Origin: a bacterium
GTDB taxonomy: Bacteria; Planctomycetota; UBA1135; UBA2386
Assembly (NCBI GenBank): GCA_011051855.1
Contig: DRKG01000272.1
Coordinates: forward strand, 1 to 6,285
Direction: 5' to 3'
DNA length: 6,285 bases
A program made the translations under genes and the position numbers. This document shows, piece by piece, positions 1-6,285 of the stretch. The first letter of the stretch is position 1, and every line of letters starts with the position of its first letter. The notes below the pieces were generated by a model. That model did no database searches and had not been told where the DNA came from. It saw only the letters and a program-made list of their open reading frames with translations.

Positions 1-2
1 CG

Positions 3-433
3 ATCGGCCAGGTGATCGAGCAGGTGGCGGTCGACGTCAACCTGCCGCGAGCGCGCTGCACGCTGCGCGGCGAGCGCGATGCAAAGGTCGATGCCGATGC
101 GCTCGGGCGGGTGCTCGCCAACCTGCTGCGCAACGCGCTGGAAGCGTCGCCGTCGGCGCGGGTCACGATCGACGCTCGCGTGGTGCGCGGCGAACTCGAA
201 CTGGTCGTGCAGGACGATGGTCCGGGGATCACGGGCGAACTCGCGGACAGAGTGTTCGAGCCGTTCGTGTCGAGCAAGCAGAAGGGCACGGGGCTTGGCC
301 TGGCGTTGAGCGCGCGGGTGCTGTCGTTCCTCGGCGGCGGGCTCGAACTGCTGAACCCCGGCGAACCCGGTGCGCGCTTTCGCGTGCGAGTGCCGATCGT
401 CGCGAGCGACGACGGGGAGGCGGAGGCGACGGC

Positions 434-437
<4 letters not shown>
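3..437 (+). CDS. Sensor histidine kinase, C-terminal ATPase domain (5' end outside window)
   Basis: This is the ATP-binding end of a two-component sensor kinase; the frame is open from the first bases, so the sensor and phospho-acceptor histidine regions lie upstream of the window. The Bergerat-fold ATPase boxes are all visible and in order: the N box (NLLRNALEAS, from about 120), the G1 box (DDGPGI, 213-230), the F box (FEPFVSSK, 255-278) and the G2 box (GTGLGL, 285-302), followed by a normal short C-terminal beta region. The protein ends in an acidic-rich tail with no receiver or other domain attached. Its TGA overlaps the ATG of the response regulator in an ATGA arrangement, so the two are almost certainly co-translated and cognate. 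A GTG at 12 is an internal codon, not a supported start. The stimulus cannot be inferred because the sensor part is missing. The assignment to the HATPase family is very secure. Confidence 0.95.
422..426 (+). promoter_or_regulatory. Ribosome-binding site of the NtrC-type regulator
   Basis: A GGAGG sequence lies inside the last codons of the kinase, with 7 bases between it and the ATG at 434. It supports that start and allows independent initiation as well as coupling to translation of the kinase. It is the clearest plus-strand ribosome-binding site in the window. Confidence 0.7.
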
Positions 438-1792
<1,355 letters not shown>

Positions 1793-1796
1793 ACGC

Positions 1797-2765
1797 ATGG
1801 CATCGCGATCAGTCGTCCGCCGCCGGCCATCGCGCCGGGCCCCCCGCCCGACGGGCCTGCTGTCCGGCCGCCGCACCGGTGCGCGCCGCAGCGTGTCGAT
1901 TCTGTGTGCGGCGATCAACCGCGCGCTCGAGCGGCTGCCGTTCACGCGCTGGCTGCACCGCCGGATCCAGAACGGCCTGCAGATGCCCGAACTCGAACTT
2001 GGCGTGCCGGCCGGCTGCGAGGCGCTCGACGGCCTGCGCATCGCGTTCGTCTCCGACGTGCACGCCGGCAGCTTCCTGAACGAGGACGACCTCTGCGCGA
2101 TCTTCCGGCGTGTGCAGGCACAGGCGCCCGACCTGGTTCTGTTCGGCGGCGACCTGATCAACACGCGCGAGCGCGAGATCCTGCTGTTCCGGCGCCCGCT
2201 CGCCGAGCTGCGGCCGCGCTACGGGATGTTCGCGGTGCCGGGCAACCACGATCACTTCTTCGGACCCGACATCACTCTGTGGCGCAGCTTCCTCGAAGAG
2301 AACGGAGTCCGGGTGCTGTGCAATGACGGCGTCCGCATCGAGCATCGGCAGCGTTCGCTGTGGCTGTGTGGTGTCGACGATCTGACCGAGGGCGAACCGG
2401 ACCTGCGCCGCGCGCTCGCCGGGCGTCGCGAGCGCGAAATGGCGATCCTGCTCAGCCATCACCCGGACTTCTTCTTCGAAGCGGCGGCCGTCGATGTCGA
2501 CCTGCAACTGTCGGGGCACACGCACGGCGGCCAGATCCGCGTGGGTGGCAAAGCGCCGCTGCACCACAGCAAGTTCGGTTACGAACAGGGTTGGTTCCGC
2601 GAAGGCCGCAGTCACCTCTACGTCGGTCGCGGCGTCGGCGTGACGCTCCTGCCGATCCGCATCGATGCGCCGCCGGAGATCCCGATGGTGACGTTGCGCT
2701 GCGCGCCCCGGCACGATGGCGAGCGGGCGCGCCGGGATGCGCCCGCCGTGGCGTGCGAGACCTGA
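1797..2765 (+). CDS. Calcineurin-like metallophosphoesterase (YaeI/YkuE-like group)
   Basis: A 322-residue member of the dinuclear metallophosphoesterase superfamily. The metal-binding motifs are complete: DVH (D87, H89), GD (D119), GNHD (N150, H151), a SHHPD histidine (H221 or H222) and GHTHGGQ (H241, H243). The GHTHGGQ form and the spacing match the YaeI/YkuE-like (COG1408-type) group, which hydrolyses phosphoesters. Some members act on lipid precursors such as UDP-2,3-diacylglucosamine (LpxG), but the substrate here is unknown. The first 31 residues are very arginine-rich and lack the clear hydrophobic anchor common in this group. The ATG at 1797 begins 4 bases after the regulator's stop, which suggests translational coupling, and it has no clear ribosome-binding site. 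A GTG at 1893 (residue 33) is a reasonable alternative start that would remove the basic stretch. The family call is secure; the start and substrate are not. Confidence 0.93.
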   Translation: MASRSVVRRRPSRRAPRPTGLLSGRRTGARRSVSILCAAINRALERLPFTRWLHRRIQNGLQMPELELGVPAGCEALDGLRIAFVSDVHAGSFLNEDDLCAIFRRVQAQAPDLVLFGGDLINTREREILLFRRPLAELRPRYGMFAVPGNHDHFFGPDITLWRSFLEENGVRVLCNDGVRIEHRQRSLWLCGVDDLTEGEPDLRRALAGRREREMAILLSHHPDFFFEAAAVDVDLQLSGHTHGGQIRVGGKAPLHHSKFGYEQGWFREGRSHLYVGRGVGVTLLPIRIDAPPEIPMVTLRCAPRHDGERARRDAPAVACET

Positions 2766-2805
2766 GTTGGGCTCCCGGGCGTCGCGGGCTATGGTGTTCG
2801 TCCGC

Positions 2806-3591
2806 ATGCAGACGCAACAGCACGTCGTCCGGCGGTTGCGCGACCTCGGCGGCGGCTCCTTCGCCCTAGAGGTCGACGGTCCGTTTGCGCCGACCGAAGC
2901 CGGGCAGTTCTTCATGCTGCGCACGGCAGAACGCTGGCCGGTGCAGTTGCCGCGACCGCTGTCGATCTACGACCTCGCGCCGGATCGCTCGTGGGGCAGC
3001 TTCCTGATCAAGCCGATCGGGCCCGGCACCCGGGCGCTCTGCGACCTGCGGGCGGGCGAAGGCGTCGTCGTGACCGGCCCGCTCGGGAAACCGTTTCCGG
3101 CGGGAGTCGAGAACCCGGTTTGCGTCGCCGGGGGCGTCGGATTGGCACCGTTCCTGCTGCTGGCGCGGCGTCGCCACGCTGCCGGAGGCCGGCTGCGATT
3201 GCTGTTCGGCGGGCGGGATCGCGCGTCGCTGGCGGGCATCGAGGACTTCGAGCCGATCGCCGACGTGCACGCGTCGACGGACGACGGCAGCCGCGGCCAT
3301 CCCGGCCTGGTCACCGACCTGCTCGAAGGCCTGTGCGAACGCGGACTCGTCGCCGCCGGCGAGACGGTGTTCTGCTGTGGCCCGGATCCGATGATGCACG
3401 CGGTCGCCAAGCTGTGTGCGGCACGCGGCCTGCACTGCTACCTGAGCCTCGAAACCTACATGGCCTGCGGGTACGGCGTCTGCAACGGCTGCACGGTTGC
3501 GGTGCGCGGCGAACGCTTCGGCGAGTGGCCGTATTCGAAGACCTGCGTCGATGGGCCGGTCTACGCGGCGCACGAGCTGAAGATGACCTGA
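2806..3591 (+). CDS. pyrK: PyrK-like dihydroorotate dehydrogenase electron-transfer subunit
   Basis: A 261-residue flavoprotein of the ferredoxin-reductase type. It carries the FAD-binding motif RPLSIYD (50-56), a nucleotide-binding glycine motif GGVGLAP (109-115), the CGPDPMM motif (191-197) and a C-terminal 2Fe-2S site of four cysteines, C221, C226, C229 and C247, in the order CGYGVCNGC then TCVDGPVY. The MACG-x-GxCxGC arrangement followed by C-x-DGPV is characteristic of PyrK, which passes electrons from dihydroorotate via PyrD to NAD+ in pyrimidine synthesis. The length fits PyrK (about 250-260 residues). The chosen ATG puts the first beta strand directly after the start; in-frame ATGs at 2791 (266 residues) and 2716 (overlapping the phosphoesterase) are alternatives, and none has a convincing ribosome-binding site. 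No pyrD is visible on either side, so it could instead serve another flavin oxidoreductase. Probably the last gene of the plus-strand operon. Confidence 0.88.
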   Translation: MQTQQHVVRRLRDLGGGSFALEVDGPFAPTEAGQFFMLRTAERWPVQLPRPLSIYDLAPDRSWGSFLIKPIGPGTRALCDLRAGEGVVVTGPLGKPFPAGVENPVCVAGGVGLAPFLLLARRRHAAGGRLRLLFGGRDRASLAGIEDFEPIADVHASTDDGSRGHPGLVTDLLEGLCERGLVAAGETVFCCGPDPMMHAVAKLCAARGLHCYLSLETYMACGYGVCNGCTVAVRGERFGEWPYSKTCVDGPVYAAHELKMT

Positions 3592-3598
3592 CGATCCG

Positions 3599-3628
3599 GG
3601 CCCTCCATGTATGGACCGTGTCAGGGCC
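3599..3628. terminator. Possible bidirectional terminator hairpin between convergent genes
   Basis: GGCCCT at 3599-3604 is complementary to AGGGCC at 3623-3628, and the loop contains a smaller inverted repeat, TCCAT (3604-3608) and ATGGA (3611-3615). The element lies just after the pyrK stop and overlaps the stop codon of the minus-strand membrane-protein gene, which is where a shared terminator would sit. There is no T tract on either side and the main loop is long (18 bases), so this is only a candidate. Confidence 0.3.
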
Positions 3629-4090
3629 GCTTCGCTCCGAACCACGCGCCGATCACGCAGCCGCACACGATGGTGAATGGCGTCCAGAAACCGCTCTGCG
3701 CGAGCGTTGCGCTGAGCAGCGTTTCGGCCATATCGCGTTCGATGCCGGTCGGGCCGAACTTGGTGTAGTGCGTGTCCCAACCTTGCTGTTTGGCCAGCCA
3801 GGTGATGCCGACGACGAGCGCGCGGGAGGGGGCTGCGTAGAGCAGCAGAGTCCACGCCAATCGCGGCCACAGCACGGCCACGCCGGCCAGAACTGGGGGC
3901 GGGACCCTTCCCGGCGCAAGCGCAACCCGAACCAGCCGCCGAAGACGAACGGCAGCCACGAGATGCCGAGCGGATGCAGCGCGCCCCCGGAACGGGGCGG
4001 TGCCCAGCCCTGCACTTCGGCGAGCAGGCGTGCGCCGCTGATCAGGGCGGTGATCAGGACGGGGACCAGGATGAGGCGCAGGTTGTTCAT
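3621..4090 (-). pseudogene. Small multi-pass membrane protein gene split by a -1 frameshift
   Basis: Reading from the ATG at 4090, the first frame gives a hydrophobic N-terminus (starting MNNLRLILVPVLITAL) and a second membrane segment around GISWLPFVFGGWFGLRL, then degenerates into Cys/Arg/Ser-rich sequence. The frame one base back takes over with further membrane segments (VLAGVAVLWPRLAWTLLLY, then ALVVGITWLA, then FWTPFTIVCGCVIGAWFGA) and stops at 3621-3623. The span is 470 bases; one extra base makes exactly 157 codons, or a 156-residue protein with about four or five membrane helices. The break lies within or near 3895-3907, where forward-strand G5, G3 and C3 runs follow one another. The start is 31 bases downstream of the sulfatase stop, so the two were probably one operon. 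I do not recognise the family. Either the base is missing through a sequencing or assembly error, or the gene is genuinely broken. Confidence 0.7.
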
Positions 4091-4121
4091 GAAGTCATCC
4101 GGGGATGCGTCACGGGTGGCA

Positions 4122-5678
4122 TCACTGCCGGTCGATCGCGCGCAGGGGAAACATCTTCGATGGCACGTGTTCGCGCGCGAGGATCGCCTGCAGGCGCCGC
4201 ACCACGCGCGGGTGGCTGGCCGCGAGGTCGTGCTCCTCGCGCGGGTCGGCGTCGAGGTCGTAGAGTTCGGTGATCGGTCGTTTGTGCAGCTTGCGTCGCA
4301 GCAGCTTGTGACGTCCGACCCAGACGGCCTGCCAGCCGCCGTAGCCAGCGAACTCGCGATACAGGAACGGGCGCGCCGCCTGCTGCTCGCCGCGCAGCGT
4401 CGCGGCGAAGCTGATGCCGTCTGTCGGTGCCGACGGCTCGCAGCCGCACAGCTCGGCCAGAGTCGGCAGCCAGTCCTCGAAACCGGTGATGCGCGCGCTC
4501 TCGCTGCCGGCGGGCACGTGCCCCGGCCAGCGCACGATCGCCGGCACCCGGACACCGCCTTCGTACATCGAGCCCTTGCGGCCGCGCAGCCCGCCACAAG
4601 AGTCGAAGAAGTCGACGTCGGTGCCGCCGATCGGGCTGTGGGTCGCGCCGTTGTCCGACGTGAACACCACGATCGTGTCGTCGGCGAGGTTGTATTCGTC
4701 GAGCAGGTCGAGCAGTTCACCGACCGAGCGGTCCAACCGCGTGATCATCGCGGCGTAGGCGGCGCGCGGTTGGAAGTGGGGTGTATAGCCTTTGCCGCCC
4801 GGATACGGCGTTTCCTCGAAAGCACCTTCGTAGGCGCGCAGTTCCGCCGGTGGGATCTGCAGCGCCAGGTGTGGGATCACCGACGGGTAGTAGAGGAAGA
4901 ACGGTCGGTTCTTGTTGTCCGAGAGGAACTGCTTCGCCGCCCGCAGGATGTGGTCGGGGGCGTAGTCGCTGCCGATGAAGCGCGCGTAGCTGCGCGGGTC
5001 GTTCGGATCCTCGCCCTTGCCGAGGCGGCCGTGCCCGGGAATCGCCGGGTGGTTCGCCAGCGGCACACGCCGGCGGTCGCTCCACAAGTAGTCGGGGTAG
5101 TAGGAGTGCGCGTGGCGCTGGCAGTTGTAGCCGAAGAAGCGGTCGAAGCCGCGTTCGAGCGGGTCGGCGTGGGATCCCGGCGGGCCGAGGCCCCACTTGC
5201 CGAACGCGCCGGTGCGGTAACCCGCGGCGTGCAGCAGTTCGCTCATCATCGGCTCGCTCGCCGGCAGCGGCCACTGGCCTTCGGGCTTGTGCTCCTTGTT
5301 GTTGCGCACGGCCGCGTGGCCGGGATGTCGGCCGGTCAGCAACACGCAGCGCGACGGGGCACACACCGGCGAACCGCTGTAGTGCCGGGTCAGACGCATG
5401 CCCTGGCGGGCGAGTTCGTCCAGGCGCGGCGTGCGGATCCTGGTTTGGCCGAAGCTGCCGAGTTCGCCGTAGCCGAGGTCGTCGGCCAGCACGAACAAGA
5501 CGTTCGGTTGGCGGCGGCGGGTCGGCGGATCGCCGTCGAGGTCGGCGAGGAATCCGAGCCCCGAGCCCTTCGCCCGTTCTGCGCCGGTCGATGGCTTCTC
5601 GGTCTGTTGGCCCAAGGCGCCACCGGCAAGCGACGCCGCGGTGGCGAGTGCGAGTGCGGAGATGAGTATGCGTCGCAT
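4122..5678 (-). CDS. Secreted type I (formylglycine) sulfatase
   Basis: A 518-residue arylsulfatase-family enzyme that hydrolyses sulfate esters. From the ATG at 5678 it begins with a classic signal peptide (MRRILISALALA..., likely cut near ALG|QQ, residues 23/24), so it acts in the periplasm or outside the cell. After a roughly 35-residue polar linker, the catalytic domain starts at NVLFVLADDLGYG with metal ligands D66 and D67. The sulfatase signature CAPSR places the formylglycine precursor at C106 with R110. K161 (GKWGLG), D342/N343 (SDNG) and K368 are further expected active-site residues. The GYNCQRHAHSYYPDYLW-type tract (about 183-199) resembles sulfatases abundant in Planctomycetota. 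An ATG at 5702 would add 8 residues before the signal peptide and is less likely, because AGGA lies 8 bases upstream of 5678. Maturation needs a formylglycine-generating enzyme or anSME, not seen here. The substrate is unknown; the length is normal. Confidence 0.96.
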   Translation of the reverse strand: MRRILISALALATAASLAGGALGQQTEKPSTGAERAKGSGLGFLADLDGDPPTRRRQPNVLFVLADDLGYGELGSFGQTRIRTPRLDELARQGMRLTRHYSGSPVCAPSRCVLLTGRHPGHAAVRNNKEHKPEGQWPLPASEPMMSELLHAAGYRTGAFGKWGLGPPGSHADPLERGFDRFFGYNCQRHAHSYYPDYLWSDRRRVPLANHPAIPGHGRLGKGEDPNDPRSYARFIGSDYAPDHILRAAKQFLSDNKNRPFFLYYPSVIPHLALQIPPAELRAYEGAFEETPYPGGKGYTPHFQPRAAYAAMITRLDRSVGELLDLLDEYNLADDTIVVFTSDNGATHSPIGGTDVDFFDSCGGLRGRKGSMYEGGVRVPAIVRWPGHVPAGSESARITGFEDWLPTLAELCGCEPSAPTDGISFAATLRGEQQAARPFLYREFAGYGGWQAVWVGRHKLLRRKLHKRPITELYDLDADPREEHDLAASHPRVVRRLQAILAREHVPSKMFPLRAIDRQ

Positions 5679-5680
5679 GA

Positions 5681-5697
5681 CCGCGATCCTATCGCGG
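5681..5697 (-). promoter_or_regulatory. Perfect hairpin presenting the sulfatase ribosome-binding site
   Basis: Read on the minus strand, CCGCGAT (5697-5691), loop AGG (5690-5688) and ATCGCGG (5687-5681) form a perfect 7-base-pair stem with a 3-base loop. The stem ends two bases before the sulfatase ATG at 5678. The only good Shine-Dalgarno sequence, AGGA (5690-5687), is the loop plus the first base of the stem. In RNA this could limit ribosome access; in DNA the same symmetry could be a protein-binding site. The structure is seen directly; the function is inference. Confidence 0.45.
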
Positions 5698-5744
5698 ACC
5701 ATGTAGGAACCGGCAGCCCGGGCACGTGCTTCCGCAGGTCGGAG

Positions 5745-5772
5745 TCGCCATTCGTGCGCTCCGTCTTATCAT
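5745..5772 (+). promoter_or_regulatory. Candidate sigma-70-type promoter for the glycosyltransferase gene
   Basis: TATCAT at 5767-5772 matches five of six bases of the -10 consensus, and TCGCCA at 5745-5750, 16 bases upstream, matches four of six bases of the -35 consensus. Initiation about 7 bases after the -10 element would fall at or next to the GTG start at 5779, implying a leaderless transcript. It lies in the only intergenic region large enough for a divergent promoter. Matches of this quality do arise by chance, though less often in such GC-rich DNA. Confidence 0.4.
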
Positions 5773-5778
5773 GAAGCC

Positions 5779-6285
5779 GTGTCGGTCGTGAGGCGGGGGT
5801 TCTGGTCGGCGGCGTTGGTGGCGATCGCCGTGATGGGTTTCCAAACCTGCCGGCGTGCGCTCCGCCCCGAGGGCTATGACCTGACCGCCTACACCGACGC
5901 GGGCGCGGCGGCGCTGCACGGGGTGTCTCCGTATGGCATGGACGTGACGTTCCCGTATCTGTACTCGCCGTGTCTTGCGTGCTTGATGGCGCCGTGGTCG
6001 TGGTTGCCGGCAGTCGTGGCGGCGTTGCTGTGGTACGGACTGAGCGTGTTCGCGGTCGTCTGGGTGGTGCGATGCGTGCGCCCCTGGCTGCCGCCGGCCG
6101 ATGGACACAAGGCGTCGCTGCTGGCGGTCGCACTGGTGGCATTCGGCCTGTTTCGGCTTGTGCACAGCAACCTGCTCAACGGACAGATCAACCTGATCTT
6201 GGTCGCGATGTGCGTTGCGTCGTTCGAGGCGGAACGTCGTGATCGGGCCGTGCTGGCGGGTTTCTGGTTGGCTTTGGCCGTGCAC
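5779..6285 (+). CDS. GT87-like (DUF2029) polytopic glycosyltransferase, 5' part
   Basis: This frame is open from GTG at 5779 through the window end (169 codons). The frame has a TAG at 5704-5706 and no ATG, GTG or TTG between it and 5779; a GTG at 5788 is the next choice. The product begins with a membrane helix (about 8-21), then a non-cytoplasmic loop GYDLTAYTDAGAAAL...GVSPY (about 32-52) containing D34, the likely counterpart of the conserved acidic residue of GT-C enzymes. More hydrophobic segments follow, and then NGQINLILVA (G135, Q136, N138), a hallmark of the GT87 family. Members use polyprenyl-phosphate sugars, typically mannose, to extend glycans or glycolipids on the outer face of the membrane. 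It is divergent from the sulfatase and so transcribed separately. The full family length is about 400 residues, so more than half is missing. The family call rests on motif recognition; the sugar and acceptor are unknown. Confidence 0.8.
   Translation, partial: MSVVRRGFWSAALVAIAVMGFQTCRRALRPEGYDLTAYTDAGAAALHGVSPYGMDVTFPYLYSPCLACLMAPWSWLPAVVAALLWYGLSVFAVVWVVRCVRPWLPPADGHKASLLAVALVAFGLFRLVHSNLLNGQINLILVAMCVASFEAERRDRAVLAGFWLALAVH

Noticed and set aside
3142..3157. A sigma-54-like match TGGCAC-N5-CTGCT
   Set aside because: It lies inside the pyrK coding region on a conserved protein segment (LAPFLL), so the match is most simply explained by codons.
1809..3870. Two long minus-strand open frames (1809-2924 and 2866-3870)
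   Set aside because: They mirror the codon structure of the phosphoesterase and PyrK genes, whose motifs are intact. The antisense products show no recognisable motif.
5720..5735. A sigma-54-like -24/-12 promoter (GGGCAC ... TCCGC) in the divergent region
   Set aside because: The spacing between the GG and GC elements is one base too long and the -12 part is poor. Sigma-54 promoters are strict about this spacing.
2991..5774. A 927-codon open frame on the plus strand
   Set aside because: It overlaps pyrK in another frame and then runs antisense through the membrane protein and sulfatase genes. Its translation is Arg/Ala/Gly/Val-rich with no domain motifs, as expected opposite GC-rich genes.
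5771..5791. A six-codon upstream ORF starting ATG and overlapping the GTG start of the glycosyltransferase
   Set aside because: If the -10 element at 5767-5772 is real, the ATG is not transcribed. There is also no ribosome-binding site for it.
5689..6285. A 198-codon minus-strand open frame at the window end
   Set aside because: It is antisense to the GT87-like frame, which has membrane helices and the NGQIN motif. The minus product is His/Arg/Gln-rich with no family features.

Overview
The window is a compact, strongly GC-rich bacterial chromosomal segment. The long open frames opposite real genes are what high third-position GC produces. It carries six genes and no stretch over 300 bases without one. 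A sigma-54 NtrC-type regulator, an electron-transfer PyrK-like flavoprotein, an exported formylglycine-type sulfatase and a GT87-like membrane glycosyltransferase together resemble a high-GC Planctomycetota or a related free-living Gram-negative. The sulfatase, with its Cys-Gln-Arg-His tract, is the best hint. This lineage guess is an inference from gene style, not from a marker gene.

Layout. Bases 1-3591 are a plus-strand cluster with very tight spacing. It runs: the 3' end of a histidine kinase gene (cut by the window start); an NtrC-family response regulator overlapping it by 4 bases; a calcineurin-like metallophosphoesterase starting 4 bases after the regulator; and a PyrK-like FAD/2Fe-2S electron-transfer subunit. 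Bases 3621-5678 are a minus-strand pair. It consists of a secreted sulfatase and, 31 bases downstream, a small multi-pass membrane protein gene that is split by a one-base frameshift. The two clusters converge at about 3592-3620, where a modest inverted repeat overlaps the end of the membrane-protein gene. Bases 5679-5778 are a short divergent intergenic region, followed by the 5' part of a GT87-like multi-pass glycosyltransferase that runs off the window end.

Function. The kinase and regulator form a classic two-component pair that would activate sigma-54 promoters elsewhere. The phosphoesterase and PyrK-like protein probably share its transcript, but no pathway linking them is evident. PyrK normally partners the dihydroorotate dehydrogenase PyrD, and no pyrD lies in the window. 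The sulfatase is predicted to act outside the cytoplasm on a sulfated substrate that cannot be named.

I see no clear novel system, mobile element, CRISPR array or RNA gene. The most checkable oddities are the frameshift near 3895-3907, a perfect hairpin presenting the sulfatase ribosome-binding site in its loop, the apparently leaderless GTG start of the glycosyltransferase, and the pyrK-like gene lacking pyrD in the window.
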